Shown here one piece after another: positions 8,886 to 16,479 of a DNA stretch of 64,000 nt. The notes under the pieces are model-generated. The model searched no databases. It was not told the origin of the DNA and saw only the letters and a program-made list of their open reading frames with translations. Position numbers and translations under genes: made by a program. Positions within the stretch are counted from its first letter, which is position 1, and every line of letters starts with the position of its first letter. Source of the stretch: Pseudonocardia acidicola (GTDB lineage: Bacteria > Actinomycetota > Actinomycetes > Mycobacteriales > Pseudonocardiaceae); assembly GCF_012911935.1 (NCBI RefSeq), contig NZ_JAAXLA010000034.1, positions 1-64,000 on the forward strand, in the 5' to 3' direction.

Positions 8886-10019
8886 ATGGCCGATGACTCT
8901 CAGGGCTCTCGGGACGACGTGCGGCGGTTCCGGCGCAACTACCGCGACGAGGTCGACGGGGCCGCGCTGTACCAGGCGATGGCCGACGGGGAGGAGAGCC
9001 CCGAGCTGGCCCGGGTCTACCGCAGGCTCGGTGACGTCGAACGGCGGCACGCGGAGTTCTGGGCGCAGCGGATCCGCGCCGCCGGGTCGCCCGCGCCGCC
9101 GCCGCGGCCCTCGGTGCGGACGCGGCTGCTGAGTGGGCTGGCCCGCCGATTCGGGGCCGGCCTGCTGGTGCCCACGGTCGCCCGGACCGAGCGGCTCGGC
9201 CGGAACATGTACGACGACCAGCCCGAGGCCGCGGCCACGTCGATGCCCAGCGACGAGCGCTCGCACGCCTTCCTGCTCGGCGAGATCCGCGGGGGAGTGC
9301 CGGGCTCGTCGCTGGCCCGGCTGGAGGGCCGGCACCGGACCCCGGGCGGCAACGCCGTGCGGGCCGCGGTGCTGGGCGCGAACGACGGGCTGCTGTCCAA
9401 CCTGAGCCTGGTCACCGGGGTCGCCGGCAGCGGGGTGCTGCCCGGCACCGCGGTCCTGGTGACCGGTCTTGCCGGGTTGCTGGCCGGGGCGTTCTCGATG
9501 GCGCTGGGGGAGTGGGTCTCGGTGCAGAGCTCACGGGAGCTCGCCGAGCGGCAGCTCGCGATCGAGGCCGACGAGCTCGCCGCCCTGCCCGAGGAGGAGG
9601 CCGAGGAGCTGCGGCTGATCTACCAGGCGCGGGGGCTGCCGGAGGAGGAGGCCTACTCGCTGGCCAAGCGGCTGCTCGACGACCCCGACAACGCCCTCGA
9701 CGTGATGGCCCGCGAGGAGCTGGGCATCGATCCGGACGAGCGGGGCGGGAACCCGTGGACGGCCGCGCTGACGTCGTTCCTGCTGTTCTCGATCGGGGCG
9801 ATCATCCCGGTGCTGCCGTTCTTCTGGCTCGACACCCGCACCGGCGTGCTGGTCAGCGCGATCGCCGGTGGTCTGGGACTGTTCGCGCTCGGCGCCGCGG
9901 CCTCACTGTTCACCGGCCAGGGCATGTGGAAGTCCGGCCTGCGGCAGATGGTGCTCGGGCTGCTCGCGGCGGCGGTGACCTTCGGGGTCGGGCGGGCGCT
10001 GGGGGTCGCGATCGGCTGA
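8886..10019 (+). CDS. Ferritin-like / VIT1-CCC1 fusion membrane iron transporter
   Basis: Residues 1-115 form a ferritin-like helical domain with spaced Glu/His residues (EVDGAALYQAM, DVERRHAEFW, DERSHAFLLGEI). Residues 150-377 are a VIT1/CCC1 domain with the AVLGANDGLLSNLSLVTG signature, a cytosolic EELA-rich metal-binding stretch and closing transmembrane helices. The family (as in MbfA) exports or sequesters Fe2+/Mn2+ at the membrane and limits oxidative stress. It lies head-to-tail with the convergent methyltransferase, five bases apart. Confidence 0.9.
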   Translation: MADDSQGSRDDVRRFRRNYRDEVDGAALYQAMADGEESPELARVYRRLGDVERRHAEFWAQRIRAAGSPAPPPRPSVRTRLLSGLARRFGAGLLVPTVARTERLGRNMYDDQPEAAATSMPSDERSHAFLLGEIRGGVPGSSLARLEGRHRTPGGNAVRAAVLGANDGLLSNLSLVTGVAGSGVLPGTAVLVTGLAGLLAGAFSMALGEWVSVQSSRELAERQLAIEADELAALPEEEAEELRLIYQARGLPEEEAYSLAKRLLDDPDNALDVMAREELGIDPDERGGNPWTAALTSFLLFSIGAIIPVLPFFWLDTRTGVLVSAIAGGLGLFALGAAASLFTGQGMWKSGLRQMVLGLLAAAVTFGVGRALGVAIG

Positions 10020-10024
10020 GCGGG

Positions 10025-10804
10025 CTACTTCGGCGCCCGGCCGATGATCCCCCACAGGCTGATCTCGGCCCGGATCGGCACCCCGGCGCGCTCGAACGGC
10101 CGAGCCGCCTCCAGGCACGCCGCATGGAAGGCCTCCTCGCCGGCGGTCTGGATGGCCTCGTAGGCCGGCCCGGACGACGAGAGCGCCCGCGCGTAGTGCT
10201 CGGCGTCGGCGAACTCCAGGACGAAGGGCACCCGGAACAGCTCCCCGGGCTCCAGACCGGCGTCGGCCAGGAACCGCTCGGCGGCGCCGGGGTGCTTGAG
10301 GGCGACCATCTCCGACTGGTGCGCCACCTGTTGCTCGGTCGCCAGCCGGAACGGAGCGAACAGCCGGCCGCCGGGGGTGGCCGCCATGTCGCCCCAGAAC
10401 GTCAGTGCGACCTGCCCACCCGGGCGCAGCACCCGGCTGACCTCGGCGAGGGCCGCCGGGGTGGTGCCCCAGATGCCGCGGAAGCTCGTCACCAGGTCGA
10501 AGGAGTCGTCGTCGAAGCCCGACTCGGCCATGTCCCCGACGCGGATGTCGCACTCGGGGTTGCGCAGCCGCGCCACCTCGACGAGCCGGTGTGAGGCGTC
10601 GATCCCGGAGCACACCGCCCCCTGCAACCCGGCCAGCTCGATGGCGAGGCCGGCCCCGCAGGCCATGTCGAGCAGCCGGTCGCCCTCGGTGATCCCGAGG
10701 CGACGATGCACGACCAGGTACTCCCGCACCGACGACGGCTCGAGCAGCGCGGCGAACTCCGCGGCCCGCCGTCCCCAGCCCTCGTCGACCATGCGCCAGC
10801 TCAT
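10025..10804 (-). CDS. Class I SAM-dependent methyltransferase
   Basis: The 259-residue product has motif I LLDMACGAG at 44-52, an acidic GIDAS strand end, and the post-motif segment GFDDDSFDLVTSFRGIW typical of Methyltransf_11. The substrate cannot be read from the sequence. The start lies directly beside a 15-bp tandem repeat array which occupies its presumed promoter or leader region. Confidence 0.8.
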   Translation of the reverse strand: MSWRMVDEGWGRRAAEFAALLEPSSVREYLVVHRRLGITEGDRLLDMACGAGLAIELAGLQGAVCSGIDASHRLVEVARLRNPECDIRVGDMAESGFDDDSFDLVTSFRGIWGTTPAALAEVSRVLRPGGQVALTFWGDMAATPGGRLFAPFRLATEQQVAHQSEMVALKHPGAAERFLADAGLEPGELFRVPFVLEFADAEHYARALSSSGPAYEAIQTAGEEAFHAACLEAARPFERAGVPIRAEISLWGIIGRAPK

Positions 10805-10825
10805 CCGGTCCCCTTCCGCGGCAGC

Positions 10826-10901
10826 GACATCAACAGCGGCGACATCAACAGCGGCGACATCAACAGCGGCGACATCAACAGCAGCGACATCAACAGCGGC
10901 T
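10826..10901. repeat. 15-bp tandem repeat, about five copies
   Basis: The unit GACATCAACAGCGGC repeats head to tail with one variant copy (AGC for GGC). It lies 20-100 bases upstream of the methyltransferase start and 130 bases upstream of the sigma-factor gene. Translation gives D-I-N-S-G repeats on the plus strand and P-L-L-M-S on the minus strand, but neither continues into a credible protein. Confidence 0.85.
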
Positions 10902-11032
10902 CAGTCTGCCAGTCCGATGACGGCTACGCCGCATTCCTGCCCCGCAACGCCCGTATGCGCTCGACCCGGACCTGGAGATGACCACCGATCCGGAGCAACC
11001 TGAGCGGCACCGGCCGGAGTGGGTGGTGAGCG

Positions 11033-11599
11033 GTGGTGCGTCGATCCGGGGCCTCGGAGTCGGCGGCTGGGCCGGCCACGCGGGGCGGCCCGCCGCTGCG
11101 GCCGGCCGGCCGTGAGGTCTACGCCGACTGGGAAGCGGTCTACCAGGACAACGTGGATCGGGTGTACCGGCTGATGTACGCGAGGGTCGGGAACCGGGCC
11201 GACGCCGAGGACCTCACCACGGACGTGTTCCTCGCCGCGCTGCGACCACTGCGGGTCTCGGCGAGCGCCCCCGAGGTGCGCGCCTACCTCTTCGCGACCG
11301 CCAGGACCGCGCTGGCCGCGCACTGGCAGCGGATCCAGCGACATCCGATCACCACCCTCGACGAGGGGCACCTCGAGCTGATGCCGGCCCCGGCCGAGCC
11401 GGGTCCCGCCGCGCGGGCCCGGGTGGAGCGGATCCTCGCCGCGTTGAGCGGTCGGCACCGGCGCATTCTGGAGCTTCGTTTCCTCTGTTCCTGTTCGCTC
11501 AAGGAGGCCGCCGCCGAGCTGGGCGTCACGGTCGCGAACGCGAAGGTGCTGCAGCGCCGGGCGTTGCGGCAGGCCTGCGAGGTGGATGCCAGATCGTGA
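11033..11599 (+). CDS. ECF-type RNA polymerase sigma factor
   Basis: The 188-residue product has a sigma2 region (about 28-85, with VYRLMYARVGNRADAEDLTTDVFLAAL) and a sigma4 helix-turn-helix (about 137-183, with SLKEAAAELGVTVANAKVLQRRA). The length and the two-domain layout fit extracytoplasmic-function sigma factors. No adjacent anti-sigma factor is seen; the next gene downstream is the DevS-like GAF protein, which makes a sensory link possible but unproven. GTG is the assigned start. Confidence 0.85.
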   Translation: MVRRSGASESAAGPATRGGPPLRPAGREVYADWEAVYQDNVDRVYRLMYARVGNRADAEDLTTDVFLAALRPLRVSASAPEVRAYLFATARTALAAHWQRIQRHPITTLDEGHLELMPAPAEPGPAARARVERILAALSGRHRRILELRFLCSCSLKEAAAELGVTVANAKVLQRRALRQACEVDARS

Positions 11600-11696
11600 G
11601 CGGTCGGGCGTCCAGGGTTGGCCTGTCCGGCGCACCAACGGTTTCCGGGGGTTGCCCTCTTCAGTCGTATGTGCAGGTCGCGGGCACTACGAGACT

Positions 11697-11710
11697 GGGC
11701 CTCTCGTCCT
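11697..11710. promoter_or_regulatory. Candidate DevR-type box before the GAF-GAF protein
   Basis: GGGCCTCTCGTCCT has 5-4-5 geometry; read on the other strand it is AGGAC-GAGA-GGCCC. It ends 23 bp before the GTG start, which is unusually close, so it would need a nearby or leaderless transcription start. Confidence 0.3.
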
Positions 11711-11733
11711 GCATGCCCGCGCTGGGAGGTTGA

Positions 11734-13074
11734 GTGCCTGGACAGGACACAGACGGCGGACGGTCGGCGGAGCCGGTCTTCCCCACTGTGGCGCGTCTGA
11801 GTCTCGACGAGCTGCTGATGCAGCTGATCGACCGGGCCGGCGAGATGCAGCGGACGCATCGCCGGCTGCGCGGGCTGCTCCAGGCGACTCAGGCCATCGC
11901 CCGCACCGAGGACCTGGACCATCTGCTCGCCGACGTCGTGAAGGCCGCGCGCACCCTGGTGGGTGCCGAATACGGCGCCCTTGGAGTGATCGAGCAGGGC
12001 CAGCTGGCGCGATTCATCCACGCCGGGATGGACCGGGACACCGTGGACCTGATCGGGCACCTGCCTGAGGGAAAGGGCCTGCTGGGGCTGCTCGCCTCCG
12101 CGCCGGAGCCGATCCGGCTCACCGACCTCGCCGAGCATCCGGCTGCCGTCGGGTTCCCGCAGCACCACCCGTTGATGCGGTCGTTCCTGGGCGTCCCGAT
12201 CCACGTGCGCGGGGAGGTGTTCGGGGCACTGTACCTGGCCGGGAAGACCGGCGAGGGGGCGAACGGGTTCAGCGACGACGACGAGGAGTTGATGCTCGCG
12301 CTGGCCGGCTCGGCCGGGGCCGCCGTCGAGTACGGCACCCTGCTGGAGCAGGCGCAGCGCCGCGCATCCGCCCAGGAGGCCATCTCCCGGCTGGCCACGC
12401 ACCTGCTCGCCGGGTACGACGTCGACGACGGCCTCGCCGACCTGCTGCAGGCCGCCCAGGAGCTCACCCGGTCCTACGGCGCCATCCTGATGGTGGCCCC
12501 GGTGGGCGCCGACCGGGTGCGGGTCACCCATGCCGTCGGCGGCCTGGCCGCATGGCGGGGACAGGAGCAGGCCCGGGCCGGGTCGCTGTTCGACGCGGTG
12601 ATGCGCCACGACGCCCCCACCGCGGTGATCGACGACGTGCGGGCTGCGCCGCATGTCGGCCTCGCCGCGCAGGAGGCACCCGAGATCGGGCCGGTGCTGG
12701 CCGCCCGGTTCGCCTACGTCGAGGACACCGCCGGGCTGCTGGTGGTGACCCGGACCGGGCAGAGCAGCCGCTACCTGCACAGCGAGGTCGCCATCGTCGG
12801 AGCGCTGGCCGAGCAGGCGGGCCTCGCCCTGCAGATCGCCCAGGACCGGAACCACCGGGCCGTGCTGGAGCAGGTCCGGCAGCGCGAGGCGCTGGCGTTC
12901 GACCTCAACGACACGCTGATGACACGGCTCAGCGCCCTGGGCATGCGGCTGAGCGGCCTCGCGTCCGAGCAGCCCACGCCGCAGGCCCGGGACCGGCTGC
13001 TGGCCGAGATCGGCCGGCTGGACGAGGTCGTCCGCGCGATGCGGGGCATGATCTTCGACATCGGGACGGGGTGA
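11734..13074 (+). CDS. DevS/DosT-like GAF-GAF protein with a degenerate, truncated kinase
   Basis: This 446-residue protein aligns with the mycobacterial haem sensors DevS/DosT over two GAF domains (about 55-205 and 225-375) and the start of the dimerisation/phospho-acceptor helix. In the first GAF the VGFPQHHPLMRSFLG segment keeps His144/His145, where DevS has its haem ligand His149, so haem binding is plausible. The phospho-acceptor motif DLHD is DLND here (Asn392), and the protein ends right after the second DHp helix (MIFDIGTG), so the HATPase domain of DevS (578 aa) is missing. It should sense a ligand but cannot autophosphorylate. The GTG start has a GGGAGG site. Confidence 0.88.
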   Translation: MPGQDTDGGRSAEPVFPTVARLSLDELLMQLIDRAGEMQRTHRRLRGLLQATQAIARTEDLDHLLADVVKAARTLVGAEYGALGVIEQGQLARFIHAGMDRDTVDLIGHLPEGKGLLGLLASAPEPIRLTDLAEHPAAVGFPQHHPLMRSFLGVPIHVRGEVFGALYLAGKTGEGANGFSDDDEELMLALAGSAGAAVEYGTLLEQAQRRASAQEAISRLATHLLAGYDVDDGLADLLQAAQELTRSYGAILMVAPVGADRVRVTHAVGGLAAWRGQEQARAGSLFDAVMRHDAPTAVIDDVRAAPHVGLAAQEAPEIGPVLAARFAYVEDTAGLLVVTRTGQSSRYLHSEVAIVGALAEQAGLALQIAQDRNHRAVLEQVRQREALAFDLNDTLMTRLSALGMRLSGLASEQPTPQARDRLLAEIGRLDEVVRAMRGMIFDIGTG

Positions 13075-13096
13075 CCCGTCCGCGGCCGAGGTCCCC

Positions 13097-13110
13097 GGGG
13101 CGAGAGGCCG
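13097..13110. promoter_or_regulatory. Candidate DevR-type box before the Rv1733c-like gene
   Basis: GGGGCGAGAGGCCG matches GGGNC-N4-GGCCC except at the last base and lies 89 bp before the start at 13199. This is a weak match on its own in such G/C-rich DNA. Confidence 0.25.
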
Positions 13111-13198
13111 GAGGTCCCGGTCCCCGACCGGGTGAGCGGAGGCCCCCGGAGGCCGTTCGCCCCTCTCCGCGGCCCGGCGCGGCGGCGATCATGGTCGT

Positions 13199-13783
13199 AT
13201 GCGCACTGACCCGGATCGTCGGCGCCCGTCCGCACGCGGCCGCCTGCCACGTCGCCGCACCGACCGGTGGGAGGACGCGATCGCCTGGCTGCTGACGTCG
13301 CTGGCACTGCTCACCGTGCTGCTCGCGATCGTGACCGGGGTGAGCCTGCGGGCCGACGGCATGGACCGGGTACGTGCCCAGGCCGCCGAGCGCACCGCGG
13401 TGTCCGCGGTGCTGCTCGAGGATGCGAAGGCCGTCTACGGGGTGGACGGCGGCCCGGCGCCGGTCTCGCTGCGGGTGCCGGCCCGGTGGGTGGGCCCCGA
13501 CGGGGTGGAGCACACCGGCCGGATCCTGGTGAGCGGACCCCGGCCGGCGGGCGCCGTGGTGACCGCCTGGCTCGACCGGCACGGGGCCGTCGTGTCCGCG
13601 CCGGGCACCTCCGCCGATGCCACGATCATCGGGATCGCGGGCGGCGTCGGCGTGCTGGCCGGCGGGTGGCTGCTCCTGTCCGCGGCCTGGGCGGCCGCCC
13701 GGCGCTGGATCGAGAACCGCAACGCCACGGCGTGGGCCGCCGACTGGGCGCTGGTGGAACCGGAGTGGTCCGGCCGGCGCTGA
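13199..13783 (+). CDS. Rv1733c-like two-helix membrane protein
   Basis: The 194-residue product has a basic N-terminus, a transmembrane helix at about 28-50, a roughly 90-residue extracytoplasmic segment containing the family stretch ARWVGPDGVEHTGRI, a second helix at about 141-165, and a Trp-rich basic tail (WAADWALVEPEW). This matches Rv1733c, a DosR-regulated M. tuberculosis membrane antigen of unknown function. A second copy lies at 44855. It converges on the response regulator across a GC-rich hairpin. Confidence 0.85.
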   Translation: MRTDPDRRRPSARGRLPRRRTDRWEDAIAWLLTSLALLTVLLAIVTGVSLRADGMDRVRAQAAERTAVSAVLLEDAKAVYGVDGGPAPVSLRVPARWVGPDGVEHTGRILVSGPRPAGAVVTAWLDRHGAVVSAPGTSADATIIGIAGGVGVLAGGWLLLSAAWAAARRWIENRNATAWAADWALVEPEWSGRR

Positions 13784-13801
13784 GGCCGGCCGGAGCCGGC
13801 C
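13784..13801. terminator. GC hairpin between convergent genes
   Basis: GGCCGGC and GCCGGCC form a perfect 7-bp stem around a CGGA loop directly after the Rv1733c-like stop and before the response-regulator stop. There is no T-tract, so termination is inferred from position only. Confidence 0.45.
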
Positions 13802-13808
13802 CCGCCGT

Positions 13809-14471
13809 TCAGGCCCCGCGCCGGCGACCCCCGGCGCGCCTGCGCTCCGCGGCGTAGACCGCGGCCTCGGTGCGCCGGGCGAAGCCGAGCTTGTGCAGCA
13901 GCGAGGACACGTAGTTCTTGACCGTCTTCTCGGCCAGGTACATCTCGGCGCCGATCTGGCGGTTGGTGAGCCCGTCGGCGATCAGGTTGAGGATGCGTTG
14001 CTCCTGGGGGGAGAGCGCGTCGTAGCGCGGATCGGGGGGGTCGTCGCCTTTGCGCAGCCGCTCCAGCACCACCGCGGTCGCGTTCGGGTCGAGCAGCGAG
14101 CCGCCGGCCGCGATGGTGCGCACGGCGTCCACGAGGTCGATCCCGGCGACCTCCTTGAGCAGGTAGCCGGCGGCACCGGCCATGATCGCGCCGAACAGCG
14201 CCTCGTCGTCGGAGTAGGACGTCAGCATCAGGCACGCCGGTGGGGGCTGCACCGAGGAGCGGACGTCCCGGCACACCGACACCCCCTCCCCGTCGGGCAG
14301 CCGGACGTCGAGGATCGCGACATCGGGGCGCAGGGCGGGGATGCGGGCCAGTGCCTGTGCGGCTGTGCCGGCCTCCCCGACGACCTCGATGTCGTCCTCG
14401 GTCTCCAGCACCTGGGCGATGCCGCGGCGGACCAGTTCGTGGTCGTCGACCAGGAATACGGTGATGGACAC
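13809..14471 (-). CDS. devR: DevR/DosR-type NarL-family response regulator
   Basis: From GTG at 14471, preceded by GGGGAG, the product is 220 residues. The receiver domain has DD at 9-10, phospho-acceptor Asp55 (AILDVRLPDG) and Lys in YLLKE. The C-terminal LuxR-type helix-turn-helix reads AEKTVKNYVSSLLHKLG followed by RRTEAAVY, essentially the DosR recognition helix with the Lys/Lys/Asn residues that contact GGGAC-type half-sites. It should therefore bind DosR-like boxes such as those listed in this window. The DevS-like neighbour lacks kinase residues, so the phosphodonor must be elsewhere. The frame is open upstream to 14627, but the conserved receiver starts at this GTG. Confidence 0.9.
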   Translation of the reverse strand: MSITVFLVDDHELVRRGIAQVLETEDDIEVVGEAGTAAQALARIPALRPDVAILDVRLPDGEGVSVCRDVRSSVQPPPACLMLTSYSDDEALFGAIMAGAAGYLLKEVAGIDLVDAVRTIAAGGSLLDPNATAVVLERLRKGDDPPDPRYDALSPQEQRILNLIADGLTNRQIGAEMYLAEKTVKNYVSSLLHKLGFARRTEAAVYAAERRRAGGRRRGA

Positions 14472-14627
14472 GCCAGGATTCTCCCCGGATGACGCGGTAA
14501 TCGGCTCATGCCCGGCGGGGGGTCGCACGCCCAATTGCGTGTCCGGTGCAAGAGGCTCCGATCGGCGTCGGCCAGCGGGAACCGGAGGGCCCAGCTCGGT
14601 GCAACGGGCGGTGGAGGTGTCGAACAC

Positions 14628-16037
14628 CTAGGTCGGGCGCGCGCCGGTGGGGTCAGCCGCGGCGGCCGGCTCCAGCGCCGCCCAGGACGTGTAACCACCC
14701 ACCAGATCGGAGACGTCGGGCCAGCCGGCGTGCCGCAGCACGCTCGCGGCCACGCTCGACCGGTAGCCCGCGGCGCAGTGCACGACGACCGGCCGGTTCA
14801 GCGGGACCGAGCTGAGCCGTCGGGGCAGCTCGGCCAGCGGGATGTGCAGCGAACCCTCGATCCGTCCGGCCGCCAGCTCGCCGGGGTTGCGCACGTCGAG
14901 GACGGCCGGGGGGATCTCGCCGCGCAGGGCGTCGGCGAGCTCGCTCGCCGTCACCCTGCTGGCCCGCGTGACCTCCGCCGGCATCGCCAGGAACGCGGCC
15001 TCGGGTTCGGCGAGGTACCCGAGGATGCGGTCGAACCCGATCCGGCCGAGTCGCAGCGACACCTCTTCCTCACGCCCGGGCGGGGCGACGACGAGAATGT
15101 CCTGCTCGGGGTGCACCACCGTGCCCGCGGTCTCGGCGAACCGGCCGTCGAGCGGCACGTTCAGCGCGCCGCGCAGGTGGGCGGCGGCGAACTCCTGCGG
15201 GTCGCGGGTGTCCAGGACCAGCGCCCCGCCGCGGCGCAGGCCCAGGAACCGCCCGGCCTCCAGCCGCGGCGGGACCGTGCCCGCCATGAACGTCGGGTGC
15301 CGTTCGCGGTTGAGCGCGGCGTCGTGGGCGAAGTAGCCGGGTGTGACGGGCTGCCCGGTGGTGACCACGGACAGGAACTCGTCCTCGTCCATCTGCCGGC
15401 AGGCCCAGTTGGTGGCGCGCTGGGCCCCGATCGTGGACTGCCGTTCGGTCGACAGGTTCTTGCCGCAGGCCGATCCGGCGCCGTGGGCGGGGAACACCCG
15501 GACCTCGTCGGGCAGGCTCATCAGTGTGTCCTGGATGCTGTGGAAGAGCATCCGGCCGAGCGCATCCGCGGTGCAGCCGCTGGAGACCAGCAGGTCGGGC
15601 CGGCCGACGTCGCCGATGAACAGCGCGTCGCCGGTGAGCACGCCGTACGGGACGTCGTCGGTGGCGTGCTCGAAGACCAGGATGCTGATCGACTCACGCG
15701 TGTGGCCCGGAGTCTCCATGATCTGCAGCGTGACGTCGCCGAGACAGATGCGCTCCCCGTCGGCCAGCTTGCGGGCCGGGTACGCGGTCTCGGCGCGGCG
15801 GCCGTAGCCGATCCACGCGCCGGTCTCCTCGGCCAGCTCCAGGTGCCCGGCGAGGAAATCGGCGTGGAAGTGGGTGTTGATGACGCCCTCGATGCGGAAG
15901 CCGTGCTCGGCGGCGTCCGCGAGGTACTCCGCGACATCCCGGCGCGGGTCGACGACGACGGCGCGACCGGTCGTCTCGTCCGCGATCAGGTAGGAGGCCT
16001 GGGACAGGCATTCCAGGTAGTACTGGGCGAAGAACAT
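14628..16037 (-). CDS. Persulfide dioxygenase-like MBL hydrolase fused to two rhodanese domains
   Basis: The 469-residue product begins with an ETHE1-type metallo-beta-lactamase domain (metal motif THFHADFLAGH at 55-65, TPGHT, GDALFIGDVGRPDL) and ends in two rhodanese domains (about 265-360 and 365-460). Only the second keeps an active-site Cys (VVHCAAGYRSS, Cys421); the first has APPGREEE in that place. The layout is that of CstB-like sulfur-detoxifying enzymes, which oxidise persulfide to sulfite or thiosulfate. The ATG has a GGAGGG site; the open frame upstream is low-complexity and is not used. It is divergent from murT. Confidence 0.88.
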   Translation of the reverse strand: MFFAQYYLECLSQASYLIADETTGRAVVVDPRRDVAEYLADAAEHGFRIEGVINTHFHADFLAGHLELAEETGAWIGYGRRAETAYPARKLADGERICLGDVTLQIMETPGHTRESISILVFEHATDDVPYGVLTGDALFIGDVGRPDLLVSSGCTADALGRMLFHSIQDTLMSLPDEVRVFPAHGAGSACGKNLSTERQSTIGAQRATNWACRQMDEDEFLSVVTTGQPVTPGYFAHDAALNRERHPTFMAGTVPPRLEAGRFLGLRRGGALVLDTRDPQEFAAAHLRGALNVPLDGRFAETAGTVVHPEQDILVVAPPGREEEVSLRLGRIGFDRILGYLAEPEAAFLAMPAEVTRASRVTASELADALRGEIPPAVLDVRNPGELAAGRIEGSLHIPLAELPRRLSSVPLNRPVVVHCAAGYRSSVAASVLRHAGWPDVSDLVGGYTSWAALEPAAAADPTGARPT

Positions 16038-16178
16038 CGGGGCCCTCCATGCGGCCCGGGGCGGCACGGACCGTGCGGCCCCTCGACTGAGTCGTCCAGT
16101 CTGACAGTTCCGGCCGATTTCTGGGCACGGGCGTCGTGCGGACGGCCGGCACCAGGGGCGAAAGAAGGCCCGCAGTCG

Positions 16179-16192
16179 GGGACCTTGTGCCC
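16179..16192. promoter_or_regulatory. Candidate DevR-type box before the MBL-rhodanese gene
   Basis: GGGACCTTGTGCCC has GGGAC and GCCC arms with central TT, 142 bp upstream of the start at 16037 in a divergent region. Confidence 0.45.
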
Positions 16193-16258
16193 TGGGCCGC
16201 CTCTGCGACCGGCGCCACCCTCCCGCTTCAGGGCTTCGGATCAGCGGTGGGAGGAGTA

Positions 16259-16375
16259 ATGCACGACGTCGTCGTCGTCGTCGTCGGGTCGGCGCCGGTG
16301 CCATGCGCACCGCTCGCTGCGTCCGCGCTCATGCGCATCCCGCCCGGACCGGCGCTCGACAGGGGTGCGCGATGA
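16259..16375 (+). CDS. Possible 38-aa leader ORF upstream of murT
   Basis: An ATG directly behind GGGAGGAGTA opens a short frame with six consecutive GTC codons (poly-Val) and a Pro/Ala-rich end. Its TGA overlaps an in-frame upstream ATG of murT (ATGA at 16372-16375). The ribosome site is excellent, but the peptide resembles nothing known and the GTC run may simply be a slippage repeat. It may be a translated leader or chance. Confidence 0.3.
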   Translation: MHDVVVVVVGSAPVPCAPLAASALMRIPPGPALDRGAR

Positions 16376-16479
16376 CGGTGCGGGACGCGGTGCGCACGGC
16401 CTGGGAGGCCGGTCCGGGGCGTGCCCTGCACGCTGCGGGTTGGAGGTCTGCTAACCCGCGGGTCGGCAATCTTGGTTCC

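Noticed and set aside
10826..10901. CRISPR array
   Set aside because: The repeats are contiguous 15-mers without spacers and no cas genes are present.
10706..10981. A plus-strand ORF encoding D-I-N-S-G repeats
   Set aside because: It starts inside the methyltransferase gene on the opposite strand, has no ribosome site, and the repeat is better read as intergenic DNA repeat.
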